A stretch of 64,000 bases of DNA from positions 2,418,001-2,482,000 of the forward strand of contig NZ_CP021377.1 in the NCBI RefSeq assembly GCF_002157895.1. Direction: 5' to 3'. Origin of the DNA: Oceanisphaera profunda (GTDB lineage Bacteria; Pseudomonadota; Gammaproteobacteria; Enterobacterales; Aeromonadaceae). Of the stretch, positions 26,872 to 35,465 are shown in pieces (position 1 is the first letter of the stretch; each line of letters begins with the position of its first letter). The notes below the pieces were generated by a model. It was given only the letters and a program-made list of their open reading frames with translations. It ran no database searches and was not told where the DNA came from. The position numbers and the translations under genes were made by a program.

Positions 26872-27192
26872 CCGGATTACCTGTGCCTGAGTGGCTAAAA
26901 TAATGAATGCAAAAACCGCTTTAGCTATCCAAGCATCATCTCAAGGACGGTAAAGCGGTTCATCTTATGACAAAAATGTTCCTAGGCGGTATCCAGTACT
27001 TCTTTTGGTATCAATAGCTTGAATACCCACACTGCCTGTTTGGACACCTGCACTTCTTTCTTTGGACAGAGAGTATGAACAAGTTCGTACAATTAAGTTC
27101 CCTATTCTATCGGATTTAATTGTAAAAAATGAGTGTTTATTGATAGCGGTTGATCTTACGAGATGAGATTTCTCATCAAAAAACGGCAAAAA
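26872..27192. other. znuA-mepM intergenic region
   Basis: About 320 bases. An inverted repeat AACCGCTTTA (26914-26923) / TAAAGCGGTT (26951-26960) lies upstream of mepM, with a 27-base loop, and could be an operator or weak hairpin. A 74-codon minus-strand frame (26965-27189) has no ribosome site or recognisable sequence, so I do not call it a gene. Confidence 0.5.
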
Positions 27193-28215
27193 TCAGCGCG
27201 CAGGATCCGCAGATCCGAGTAAGCATCCGGTCATGGCATCAGCGAGCTGCTGCATAAACACAAAGTAGCTGTCTGGGCTTGGCGTAATATCCGTCGCCAA
27301 GGGATCCAAGATGCCACTGCGGGCTTGGGTATTACGCAACACCGCATTCACCACCGCAGGTTGAAACTGCGGTTCTGCAAACACACACACCGCCTGCGAC
27401 TGCTTTAGTGCCTGATGAATACTGGCCACGGTTTTTGCGCCCGGCGCGCGCGCCGGATTCACCGTAAAGTGACCCAGTGACGACAGCTGATAATGACGTT
27501 CCCAGTGGCCGTAGGCATCATGAAACACGAAATAGCCAATGCCTTTTGCGGGTGCTAATTGCGCGGTTATCTTCTGGTCTGCTTTTTTTAATCTTGCCTG
27601 AAAGGTGGCTAAATTTTCTTGATATCGATCAATACTGTTTGGATCCAACTCGATTAAACGTGCTGCCAGCAGCTCGGCGATGTTGTTTGCTTGATGGGGA
27701 TCCAGCCAAATATGGGCGTCTTGGCCGGAGTGATCGTGACTTTCCGCTTCATCTGGGTTGGCGACAACTATTTTATCGGTATTATGTGCATCGCTTATTT
27801 CATGGCTGTGATGCGCATCTTCATGTTGATCCGCATCTTTGTGGTTATGAGCAGAGTCATGCTTATGCTCAGAATCATGATCATGGTCATGCTCAGTATT
27901 TAATACGTTCACATTGAATTCAGACAAGAGCGCCAAACTGTTAGCTTGATCCTCGAGCAAGCGAGTTAAAAATACCTCTAACTCAGGCCCTACCCAGAGC
28001 ACTAAGTCGGCTTTTTTTACTTTACGCACATCCGAGGGGCGCAGCGCATAATCGTGAGGCGAGCTACCCGGCGGCAGCAATAGTTGCGGCTCAGGGCCCC
28101 CTTGGGTAATGGCGCTGGCAATCAGCTGTAAGGGTTTAATGGAGGTTAAGACTTCCACGGCGCGCGCTTGGCTACTGAGTAGCAAAGGAACGAACAGTAG
28201 TAAAAGAGCTTTCAT
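27193..28215 (-). CDS. znuA: Zinc ABC transporter substrate-binding protein
   Basis: Periplasmic zinc-binding protein of the ZnuABC importer, 340 residues. The signal peptide ends at SQARA. Zinc ligands include the His in GSSPHDYALRP, the His in DAHIWLDPH and the His in VFHDAYGHWE. Between helices lies a very His/Asp-rich loop (about residues 110-150, HDHDHDSEHKHDSAHNHKDA), longer than in E. coli ZnuA, thought to gather zinc. Divergent from znuCB across a Zur-type operator. Confidence 0.95.
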   Translation of the reverse strand: MKALLLLFVPLLLSSQARAVEVLTSIKPLQLIASAITQGGPEPQLLLPPGSSPHDYALRPSDVRKVKKADLVLWVGPELEVFLTRLLEDQANSLALLSEFNVNVLNTEHDHDHDSEHKHDSAHNHKDADQHEDAHHSHEISDAHNTDKIVVANPDEAESHDHSGQDAHIWLDPHQANNIAELLAARLIELDPNSIDRYQENLATFQARLKKADQKITAQLAPAKGIGYFVFHDAYGHWERHYQLSSLGHFTVNPARAPGAKTVASIHQALKQSQAVCVFAEPQFQPAVVNAVLRNTQARSGILDPLATDITPSPDSYFVFMQQLADAMTGCLLGSADPAR

Positions 28216-28258
28216 GAGCGCTAGATCCCAATGGATAATAGAGTTTAGTGGATAAGCA

Positions 28259-28275
28259 ATGTTATAATATTACAA
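28259..28275. promoter_or_regulatory. Zur operator between znuA and znuC
   Basis: AATGTTATAATATTACA closely resembles the enteric Zur box core (TGTTATAATATAACA) in the znuA-znuC divergent region, so both transcripts are probably repressed by zinc-loaded Zur. Confidence 0.85.
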
Positions 28276-28300
28276 ATTAAGAAGTAAAGGCATAAAACGC

Positions 28301-29038
28301 ATGACTAGGCTGGTGGAATTAACAAACGTGGGGCTGAATATAGGCGGCAATGTCATTCTAGAAAGGGTGTCATTAACGCTACAGCGAGGGGAGATTCTTA
28401 CCATAGTAGGCCCTAATGGTGCCGGAAAAAGCTCCTTGATCAAGCTAGTGCTGGGCCTGATTCCTGGGCACACCGGCACTTTGTGGCAAAAGCCTAATCT
28501 TCGCGTGGGCTATGTGCCGCAAAAATTACACTTAGACTCGGTATTGCCACTGACGGTGGCGCGCTTTATGAGTTTATCTCATGGCCGGCGGCTAACCGTG
28601 GCCCAAGCCTTGGCTAAAGTAGGTGCCGAGCGGTTAGCGGATCGTGCCATGCAGGCGTTATCCGGTGGCGAAATGCAGCGCATTTTATTGGCGCGCGCCC
28701 TGATGATGCAGCCAGAATTATTGATCCTCGATGAGCCCGCCCAAGGGGTGGATGTGCACGGCCAAACCGAGCTATACGGCTTGATCAAATTGCTGGCCGA
28801 TGAATTGCAATGCGGCGTGTTGATGGTGTCTCACGACTTGCATTTGGTGATGGCGAGTACTCACCGGGTGATTTGCTTAAACCAGCATATTTGTTGCCAC
28901 GGGGAGCCAGAAGATGTGGCTCGCCATCCTGAGTTTGCCCGTTTATTTGGCCGCCCTGAGCTCGCGCAGCTAGCGGTATATACCCATCATCATGACTGTG
29001 ACGATGAACATCACGGAGACGTACGTCATGTGGGATAG
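28301..29038 (+). CDS. znuC: Zinc ABC transporter ATP-binding protein
   Basis: ATPase of the ZnuABC zinc importer, 245 residues. Walker [10 protein letters not shown], signature [16 protein letters not shown] and Walker [13 protein letters not shown] are present. The C-terminus is His/Asp-rich ([12 protein letters not shown]), a metal-binding tail not typical of ABC ATPases in general but known in ZnuC. It overlaps znuB by eleven bases if znuB starts at 29028. Confidence 0.95.
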   Translation: MTRLVELTNVGLNIGGNVILERVSLTLQRGEILTIVGPNGAGKSSLIKLVLGLIPGHTGTLWQKPNLRVGYVPQKLHLDSVLPLTVARFMSLSHGRRLTVAQALAKVGAERLADRAMQALSGGEMQRILLARALMMQPELLILDEPAQGVDVHGQTELYGLIKLLADELQCGVLMVSHDLHLVMASTHRVICLNQHICCHGEPEDVARHPEFARLFGRPELAQLAVYTHHHDCDDEHHGDVRHVG

Positions 29039-29816
29039 TTTTTTATTGTATGCACTGTTGGCTGGCTTAGGTATTGCCATTTTAGCGGGCCCTTTGGGTA
29101 GCTTTGTGGTGTGGCGGCGCATGGCCTATTTTGGCGACACCTTGGCCCATTCTTCCTTGCTGGGGGTGGCCTTTGGTTTACTGCTACAAATTGATTTAAC
29201 GCTGGCCGTTTTAGTGGCCTGTTTATGTTTAGGCATAGTGCTGGCGGCCTTGCAGCGTGCCAGCTGGTTGGCCACGGATACGCTACTGGGTATTTTAGCG
29301 CACACCTCTTTATCGTTAGGTCTAGTGGCACTGGCCTTTATGGATAACGTGCGCGTGGATTTAATGGCGTATTTATTTGGCGATCTGTTGGCAATCCAAT
29401 TGGTGGATTTGTATTGGATCTTCGGTGGCGGTTTGGTGCTGTTAGTGGTGTTGCGCCATTACTGGAGTCAATTGTTGTCGATCACCGTCAGTGAAGAATT
29501 GGCCCGCGTGGAGGGCATTAAGGTAGAGCGCTTAAAGCTACTGTTGTTATTGATGATCAGTGTCTTGATTGCAGTGGCCATGAAGTTTGTGGGGGCCTTA
29601 ATTATTACCTCACTGCTGATTATTCCTGCCGCCACCGCGCGCCGCTTTAGTCGCTCCCCTGAGCAAATGGCCTTTTACGCCATGGGCCTCGGCATGGTGG
29701 CCGTGGTCGGTGGCTTGCAGTTATCGGTGAGTTACGACACTCCCGCCGGCCCTTCCGTAGTGGTGATCGCCGCCGCCTTATTCTTATTGTCCCACTTGGT
29801 GCCCAAGCGTGGGTAA
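29028..29816 (+). CDS. znuB: Zinc ABC transporter permease
   Basis: Inner-membrane permease of the zinc importer, 262 residues from ATG 29028, the length of E. coli ZnuB. Family blocks [20 protein letters not shown] and [20 protein letters not shown] are present, with about eight membrane segments. An in-frame ATG at 28992 would add 12 residues inside the znuC coding end; GGAG about nine bases before 29028 favours the shorter form. A 3'-end repeat starts just after the stop. Confidence 0.94.
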   Translation: MWDSFLLYALLAGLGIAILAGPLGSFVVWRRMAYFGDTLAHSSLLGVAFGLLLQIDLTLAVLVACLCLGIVLAALQRASWLATDTLLGILAHTSLSLGLVALAFMDNVRVDLMAYLFGDLLAIQLVDLYWIFGGGLVLLVVLRHYWSQLLSITVSEELARVEGIKVERLKLLLLLMISVLIAVAMKFVGALIITSLLIIPAATARRFSRSPEQMAFYAMGLGMVAVVGGLQLSVSYDTPAGPSVVVIAAALFLLSHLVPKRG

Positions 29817-29819
29817 ATA

Positions 29820-29855
29820 GCAGCGCCGAGCACCAAGCGCCCGGCGCCCAGCTAG
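29820..29855 (+). repeat. 3'-end GCGCC repeat, znuB copy
   Basis: CAGCGCCGAGCACCAAGCGC followed by CCGGCGCCCAGCTAGA, starting four bases after the znuB stop; same family as the radA, fxsA and MATE copies. Confidence 0.75.
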
Positions 29856-29884
29856 ACACTAAGTCCACAAACTTAGTGCATTTA

Positions 29885-30137
29885 TGCCGTCTTACCGGGT
29901 TCGCCCCGGTATCTCGCACATAGGCACTAAAGCCTAAAGTGAGATCCTGACGTGCGTCAGGAAGACGGCTAAAGAGCAGCGCTGAGCACTTGCCGTCTTA
30001 TCGGATTCGCCCCGGTATCTCGGACTTAGGCACATAGGCACTTAGGCACTTAGGCACTAAAGCCTAAAACGAGATCCTGATTTTCATCAGGATGACGGCA
30101 TAAGTGCGAGATCCTGATGTGCATCAGGAAGACGGCA
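29885..30137. repeat. Tandem palindrome-rich repeat (TGCCGTCTTA...AAGACGGCA)
   Basis: Copy A 29885-29970 and copy B 29991-30100 begin TGCCGTCTTA, run through CGCCCCGGTATCTCG and GGCACTAAAGCCTAAA to GAGATCCTGA ... TCAGGA(A/T)GACGGC; copy C (30101-30137) is the last third only. Unit ends are complementary, so each can fold as a long hairpin. Copy B carries an extra run of CTTAGGCA 8-mers (30025-30058). Confidence 0.8.
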
Positions 30138-30161
30138 TAAATTCCAAACACAGCTCCTTCT

Positions 30162-30197
30162 CTAGCTCGGCGCTTGGTGCTGGGCGCTTGACGCTGC
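30162..30197 (-). repeat. 3'-end GCGCC repeat inside the UDG gene end
   Basis: Sense strand reads CAGCGTCAAGCGCCCAGCAC followed by CAAGCGCCGAGCTAGA. It encodes the final SSAQHQAPS and the TAG stop of the glycosylase gene. Confidence 0.78.
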
Positions 30198-30773
30198 CAA
30201 CACCTGATGCACTCGTTCGCGCAGCGCGGGCAGCTCTTCTGCTTCAAACCAAGGGTTTTTAGTGAGCCAATAACGGTTACGGGGCGAAGGGTGGGGCAGG
30301 GGTAATTGGCTGGGCGCAAATTCTTGCCAATTACGTACGGTTTCGGTGAGGGTTTTGTAACGCTTGCCAAGGTAATAACGCTGGGCATACTGACCAATCA
30401 AGAGCGTGAGTTCAATGTTTGGTAACACATTAAGTAGCTGTTGATGCCAAGCGGGCGCGCATTCGGGGCGCGGCGGCAGATCACCGCTTTTGCCTTTTCC
30501 CGGATAACAAAAGCCCATGGGCATGATGGCCACTAACTGTGGATCGTAAAACTGCTCACGGCTGAGCTCTAACCAACGGCGTAGCGTATCGCCGCTGGGG
30601 TCGTTCCAGGGAATACCGGTTTGATGTACTTTTAAGCCCGGCGCTTGGCCGATGATTAAAATACGCGCCTCAGGCGCCATTTGTAATACCGGCCGCGGGC
30701 CCAGTGGTAGATTGGCTTCGCAAATACGGCAAGCTCTGGCCTGCATCAGTAACTGCTCAAACTCACGACTCAT
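30162..30773 (-). CDS. Uracil-DNA glycosylase family protein, Fe-S type
   Basis: 203-residue uracil-DNA-glycosylase-fold protein. Motif 1 is IIGQAPGLKVHQTGIPW and motif 2 LPHPSPRNRYW. Four Cys at residues 15, 18, 89 and 105 (C-X2-C ... C-X15-C) have the spacing of the [4Fe-4S] cluster in family-4 enzymes, so it probably removes deaminated or damaged bases. The last nine residues come from a dispersed repeat and are shared with the PilZ protein at 23 kb. GAPG/GQAPG variation makes the exact substrate uncertain. Confidence 0.82.
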   Translation of the reverse strand: MSREFEQLLMQARACRICEANLPLGPRPVLQMAPEARILIIGQAPGLKVHQTGIPWNDPSGDTLRRWLELSREQFYDPQLVAIMPMGFCYPGKGKSGDLPPRPECAPAWHQQLLNVLPNIELTLLIGQYAQRYYLGKRYKTLTETVRNWQEFAPSQLPLPHPSPRNRYWLTKNPWFEAEELPALRERVHQVLAASSAQHQAPS

Positions 30774-30844
30774 GCTGGCTTCCTTCTCTCACAACCCACA
30801 CCTCACGCCTTTCACTAGTCACTCTGTATTTAGTACCCCTGATT

Positions 30845-31789
30845 TTAGTAACCTAGGTTAAAGTCCACTAAGCCTTCCATGGTTTTTCCAGACGTATACT
30901 TTAAATAGTTACGGCTAAAACGGGTCACTATTTGTGCTGGGAAGCTATAACCCGAGTTGTGCGGTGTGATAACCACATTGGGCATGTCCCATAAGGGGCT
31001 GGCGACCGGCAATGGCTCGCTGGCAAACACATCTAATACCGCAGCACCTATATTGCCATGGCGCAGCGCTTGAATAAGCGCGCCTTCATCAACGGCATCA
31101 CCTCGGCCCACGTTAAAGAAAATAGTGCCGGGTTTAAAATGTTCGAATCGGGCGGCGTTAAATAGGCCACGAGTTTGCGGCGTGGACGGCATAACACTAA
31201 CCACCACATCGGCTCGAGACAACACGTTATTAAGCGCCGGTAGCTGATAAGTATTATCAAAGCCTGCCGCTTCTCGACCTGAACGACTGATGCCTAATAC
31301 CGTCATGCCAAAGTGCTTGGCGGTGTGTGCTATATGCTGGCCAATGCTACCGGTGCCCATAATCAGCATAGTTTTACCGTGAATGCTTTCATAGGGAATA
31401 GGCTGCCAGTTATGCAGCCGCTGCTGCGCCTTGTAATGGCGCAGGTGGCGGGTGAGCGCCAACAAGTGACCAAACACATATTCGCTCACTAGAGGGCCAA
31501 AAATACCCCGAATATTGGTGAGCAGATAATCTTGGCGGCAATCGCCGCGCAACAATACGTCCACCCCCGCATAGGTCGACTGCGCCCATTTGAGTGCTTT
31601 CGCTTCATTCAGGCGCGCGCGCAGTCTAGCGGGCTCGCCCAGTAAAATATCGGCTTTAGCGAGTGCTGCGCGAATGTCGGCTTCGCCTTCTGGCGCTAAA
31701 ATCGTCAGCCCGGGCAGGTAGGCCTGTTTTAATAATGCCTGATATTCAGCATTATCTTGGCTGAGCAATAACAGGGTATGATTGGCCAT
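30845..31789 (-). CDS. D-2-hydroxyacid dehydrogenase
   Basis: NAD-dependent 2-hydroxyacid dehydrogenase, 314 residues. Rossmann motif GTGSIGQHIA near residue 145, catalytic Arg in NVGRGDAVDE, the Glu in DVFASEPLP and the catalytic His in ITPHNSGYS. Related to GhrA/phosphoglycerate-dehydrogenase-like enzymes that reduce glyoxylate or hydroxypyruvate, but the substrate is not fixed by sequence. Ends with a GTGAGG-type tract downstream. Confidence 0.88.
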   Translation of the reverse strand: MANHTLLLLSQDNAEYQALLKQAYLPGLTILAPEGEADIRAALAKADILLGEPARLRARLNEAKALKWAQSTYAGVDVLLRGDCRQDYLLTNIRGIFGPLVSEYVFGHLLALTRHLRHYKAQQRLHNWQPIPYESIHGKTMLIMGTGSIGQHIAHTAKHFGMTVLGISRSGREAAGFDNTYQLPALNNVLSRADVVVSVMPSTPQTRGLFNAARFEHFKPGTIFFNVGRGDAVDEGALIQALRHGNIGAAVLDVFASEPLPVASPLWDMPNVVITPHNSGYSFPAQIVTRFSRNYLKYTSGKTMEGLVDFNLGY

Positions 31790-31904
31790 ACCTTCTCTCC
31801 TTATTATGCTTTTTGTAAGGGCGTTCTATGAGACAATGGCACACGCATAAACTTATACCAACGTTTGCGGCCTAAAATGTGAGCCTTAGCAATAAAGACG
31901 CACA

Positions 31905-32522
31905 ATGGCAAAAAAACGGCCATGTAACCACAAGGAAATATCCGTGTTTGGCGATAAATTTTACAAAAAAATCAACAAGCTAGCTCCCTGGCAGCAAACT
32001 GTATTTGCCCTGGCGTTAGCCGAGCGGATGTATCCTAATTATCAGCTATTTAGCGAAACTAGCGACTTTGGCAATAGCCAGCGCTGTAGAGAAACGCTGA
32101 ATACCTTGTGGACTTACCTGACGGTAAAAGGCTCGAAGGTCGATTTAAGCGCCGAGCTTGAGTCTTTTGAAGCCTTTATCCCTGATCCTTCACAGTTTGA
32201 AAGTTACGGTGCCTACCCAGCACTAGACGTCTGTGTGGCCTTGGGGTGCGCTTACAATTCGGTAATTTGTCGGGTGGGCGAAGAAGCCACCGAAGCCAGC
32301 CATGCCTCTTTGGGTACGGTGGCGGGTTTTGTCGAGTTATTGGCAGAGCGCGAGCTGAGTGAAGAAGAGTTGTATGACGATGAGCTATTGATGGCGGAAA
32401 TGGAGTTTCAAGTTGAGTTGCTAGATCGCGTCAATCAGCCCAGAGATGCCGCCACTATACTGGCCATTCGTGACTTCGCCGCTCAAGGTGGAGTTTCTAA
32501 TATCGGTATCAGCTTAGATTAG
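31905..32522 (+). CDS. YjaG-family (DUF416) protein
   Basis: 205 residues, matching E. coli YjaG: LAPWQQTVFALALAERMYPN, YGAYPALDVCVALG and the terminal GVSNIGIS are conserved. YjaG lies in the hemE-nfi-yjaG region in enterics; here it is also in the hemE half of the window. Function unknown; all-helical and acidic. The N-terminal extension MAKKRPCNHKE is longer than in E. coli, so a later start is possible. Confidence 0.82.
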   Translation: MAKKRPCNHKEISVFGDKFYKKINKLAPWQQTVFALALAERMYPNYQLFSETSDFGNSQRCRETLNTLWTYLTVKGSKVDLSAELESFEAFIPDPSQFESYGAYPALDVCVALGCAYNSVICRVGEEATEASHASLGTVAGFVELLAERELSEEELYDDELLMAEMEFQVELLDRVNQPRDAATILAIRDFAAQGGVSNIGISLD

Positions 32523-32564
32523 TCCGCGTTAGTTTTGCCTGATACTGGCATTCGACGATTATCG

Positions 32565-32607
32565 CCCCATAAAAAAACAGACCTTAAGGGTCTGTTTTTT
32601 TATGGGG
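32565..32607. terminator. Strong bidirectional terminator after yjaG
   Basis: CCCCATAAAAAAACAGACC pairs with GGTCTGTTTTTTTATGGGG around a TTAAG loop; nearly perfect 19-bp arms. Confidence 0.93.
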
Positions 32608-32637
32608 TTTTCTAGCATCCTGCTTATTAACCTGCAC

Positions 32638-33106
32638 TCAATCTAGAACAGGGCTTTTCATTACCAGTGGCAAACCTGCGGCGGTAAATATTACCCGCTC
32701 GCAGCGCGTCGCGACCGCTTGATGCAAGAAACCACTTTCATCTACAAAACGGCGGCTTAACTCACCTAAAGGCACTATGCCCATGCCCACTTCATTGCTC
32801 ACTATAATTAGCTGACCATTAAAGTTTTCTCAGACGGTTAAGAAAATTTGGCGCTGTTGTGGCCCGTTTTCCAGATGCAGGCAGTTGCTGAGCCACAGCG
32901 TGAGGCAGTCGATCATAACCGCATCATAATCCTGCAATGTTGCCAGTGTTTGGCCAAGTTCAGTCGGTCCTTCAAGGGTATGCCAGTGCTGATGGCGCTG
33001 TGCTTGATGTTGACTAATACGCGACCTTATTACCTAAGTCGGTGTATAGCTGTTCTGCGAGGCGACTCTTACCTGAACGGGCGCCACCCAAAATAAATTA
33101 TTTCAT
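32638..33106 (-). pseudogene. cobU: Decayed adenosylcobinamide kinase/guanylyltransferase gene
   Basis: Remnant of CobU, the bifunctional enzyme that phosphorylates adenosylcobinamide and adds GMP. Reading from ATG 33106: stop at codon 3 (ATG AAA TAA), then FILGGARSGKSRLAEQLY (P-loop). A break follows: the YIATA...DDEM segment is missing and the frame shifts to RISQHQAQRHQHW. Then come DCLTLWLSN, an in-frame TGA, and VSNEVGMGIVPLG through to the natural end. At least two stops and one deletion/frameshift, so non-functional. No other cobalamin genes are nearby. Confidence 0.88.
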
Positions 33107-33309
33107 GGTGTTACCTTGGCTGCTTAATAACTGTTAATCGCGAATAAGTGAACGACAGGTAAGTAATGCAGTGAGTAGGCTGGCAGAGTGATGAGAGAGT
33201 AGTAAGAGTGACGGGACAGTGGGACTATTTCTAAATATAACGAGCAGCCCTAACGCTTGATTAATGTATAACCGATAGTTGAGCGAGGGCATGCTCGTTA
33301 AAGTCATTG

Positions 33310-33783
33310 TTACTCGTGCAGTAAGCTGCCTACTTGCAGTAGCGGAGCTACGTCAAGATCGTTGGCATTCATCATTAATGAAATGCGCTGCACCGAGGAT
33401 AACAATAAGTTTTGCTCCCACTCGGCGAGTCCTTGAAAGCGCTGAATAAAGCTTTCTTGCAAGGGGCGAGGGGCTGTTTTAAGTTTATCTTTACCTTCAT
33501 CCGTTAGCACCGCATAAACTTTACGCTTATCGGTTTGGCTGCGTTCGCGGCGCACTAACAGTTTTTGTTCGAGTCTATCTATGATGGTGGTGGCGGTTGC
33601 TTGACTCATATGAGTTGCTTGCGCCAACTTACGCATCGTAATGTCGCCGTGCTCGCTGATCGATTGCAGTAACAGGAGTTGCGGGCCAGTGAGGCCGGAC
33701 TCTTTACTGAGTTGACGGGAGTGCAGGTCAATTGCGCGAATAATCTGGCGCAGAGCCACCAGCATATCTTCATGTTTTTCCAA
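33310..33783 (-). CDS. MarR-family transcriptional regulator
   Basis: 157-residue winged-helix regulator. The HTH region is TMRKLAQATHMSQATATTII followed by the wing DRLEQKLLVRRERSQTDKRK, the classic MarR signature with D...R...D.R. Flanking helices give the dimer. The pattern resembles EctR-like regulators, but no ectoine genes are present. No target operator identified; autogenous repression is typical of the family. Confidence 0.88.
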   Translation of the reverse strand: MEKHEDMLVALRQIIRAIDLHSRQLSKESGLTGPQLLLLQSISEHGDITMRKLAQATHMSQATATTIIDRLEQKLLVRRERSQTDKRKVYAVLTDEGKDKLKTAPRPLQESFIQRFQGLAEWEQNLLLSSVQRISLMMNANDLDVAPLLQVGSLLHE

Positions 33784-33941
33784 GGTCTTACGGCCGCCGA
33801 TGGTTATCTGAATTTGGCCGCACCATAGCGCAAAATCACGCTTTTTTAAAGTCCAACCAGATAAAGCCTTAGGTTATGTGTGGTAGGCCTTAGATATGTT
33901 TTGCGAAGGCGGTGTATTTTTCTTTAACGGACCCGCACGCC

Positions 33942-34478
33942 CTAGCGCCACTTCTCAAGCTGCAGGTCTAGGCTGTGCTCGCCATCGGTAAGCTGTAGGT
34001 CGGTTTCTTGTAAGGTGGCAAATAAGTCGATGCTGCGCTGACATAAGGCTGCCAAGGCGGCGGGCTGGGGCTCGGTTAAATGATAAATAGCCAGCCGAGG
34101 AAGTGCTGTTAACTCGGACTTATGCTTCTCCCACCACAGCTCGGCGCTGCGGCCACCATAGCTGTATACTAAGACTTGCTCAGCGCGCGACAACGCTTGT
34201 TTGATGCGCTTTACGCTGGGCTCACCCAGCTCAATCCAGCTTAAGATACGGCCATCGGGTGATTTGAGCCACAGCTCGGGCTCGTCGTCTGTGCTTAAGC
34301 CCTTAGTAAAGCTCAAGTCTGGGTCTGCATGGCGAATAAACGCCAATAAACGCACCATGAGTCGGGTATTGGTTTCCGACGGGTGCTGTGCCACGGTTAG
34401 GCTGTGCTCTTGGTAATAATGGCGATGTAAATCGCTGATATTCAGACGAACTTTATGCAGGGTGGCAGACAGAGCCAT
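33942..34478 (-). CDS. YaeQ family protein
   Basis: 178 residues matching the YaeQ family: ATLHKVRLNISDLHRHYY at the start, HPSETNTRLMVRLLAFI, ELWLKSPDGRILSWIELGEP and VLVYSYGGRSAELWW. YaeQ has a restriction-endonuclease-like fold (PD-(D/E)XK) of unclear function. Appears monocistronic. Confidence 0.9.
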   Translation of the reverse strand: MALSATLHKVRLNISDLHRHYYQEHSLTVAQHPSETNTRLMVRLLAFIRHADPDLSFTKGLSTDDEPELWLKSPDGRILSWIELGEPSVKRIKQALSRAEQVLVYSYGGRSAELWWEKHKSELTALPRLAIYHLTEPQPAALAALCQRSIDLFATLQETDLQLTDGEHSLDLQLEKWR

Positions 34479-34691
34479 GGAGTTTACTCATATAAAAAGC
34501 GCTATGTTAACGGCAAGCTTCAAGTAAAGCCACGCCCTTTGGGTCGCTAAAGAGTGAGGCGTGAAGGGTAAGGAGTGAAGAGTGAGACGTACTATGTAAG
34601 GCAGAGAGCCGTATCTTATCGTATGAGTCCTGTTTTTTTATCCAGTACTGGCTGTTACACTTTGCGCCCTTTATTCGCCTGGAAATTGGTG

Positions 34692-35366
34692 ATGGCTGAT
34701 TTTAAAACCCATGTACAAGTCGCCTCTGTAGTGTCCGGCGTGATGGCCGGTGCCTTAGCTTGGACGGAGCTAGTGAGCCTTCCCGAGGCCTGTTTATTAT
34801 GGTTAACCGGCTCTTTGGGCGGCATTATGCCGGATATCGACTCCGATACTTCGCGCTCGATCCAAATCATTTTTCGTTTGTTTGGCATGCTCTCCGGTGC
34901 GCTGATGTTGTTATATGGCCGCCAGTATTTACCCTTGCTCGATACCTTGCTGTTGGCGGCGGCGGCGTATTTTTTGGTGCGTTATCCGTTTTGCTGGGCG
35001 TTTGCCAAGCTCACCGTGCACCGTGCCAGTTTGCATTCCTTATTGGCCAACATGGTGTTTGCGGTAGCGGCCGTGGTGCTCAGCCATCATCTGTTCCATT
35101 TAAGTGTTGAGCAGTCTTGGCTGATGGGGCTGTTTATGTTTATTGGTGCGTTAATTCATCTGTTGCTCGATGAGATGTACAGCATAGATTTGGAAGGGCG
35201 ACGACTTAAAAAATCCTTTGGCACTGCCCTAAAAGTCATGCAGTGGCCTGCCCATTTACCTAACTTAGGCTTATTGGCGCTCTTGTGGCTGGGATTGTGG
35301 CTGGCGCCGTCGCCCGCACCCTTATTAGTCGTGTTAAGGCAACTTTTGCCGCTGTCTCTTAGCTGA
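34692..35366 (+). CDS. YdjM-like inner-membrane metal-dependent hydrolase family protein
   Basis: 224-residue membrane protein of the YdjM/DUF457 family. The N-terminal motif MADFKTHVQVA, then GSLGGIMPDIDSDTS, HRASLHSLLANM and LIHLLLDEMYSID give the His/Asp pattern of the family. About six membrane segments. Start at ATG 34692 is preferred: an upstream in-frame ATG (34575) would add 39 unrelated residues reading through a GTGAGG-type tract. Function unknown. Confidence 0.8.
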   Translation: MADFKTHVQVASVVSGVMAGALAWTELVSLPEACLLWLTGSLGGIMPDIDSDTSRSIQIIFRLFGMLSGALMLLYGRQYLPLLDTLLLAAAAYFLVRYPFCWAFAKLTVHRASLHSLLANMVFAVAAVVLSHHLFHLSVEQSWLMGLFMFIGALIHLLLDEMYSIDLEGRRLKKSFGTALKVMQWPAHLPNLGLLALLWLGLWLAPSPAPLLVVLRQLLPLSLS

Positions 35367-35465
35367 TAAGATAATGCGGCTGGCATGACTCGCTACCCCT
35401 CACTTAATACTAATAATGAGTAGCGGCACCGGCGCTTCCCCCATACCACACACAGGACACAACAG

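Larger units (their letters stand above)
29817..30161. other. Repeat-filled gap downstream of znuB
   Basis: About 345 bases made almost entirely of repeats: the 3'-end GCGCC repeat, then two and a half copies of a tandem unit (29885-30137). No gene. Confidence 0.65.

Noticed and set aside
26965-27189. 74-codon minus-strand frame between znuA and mepM
   Set aside because: No ribosome site, no recognised sequence; treated as noncoding.
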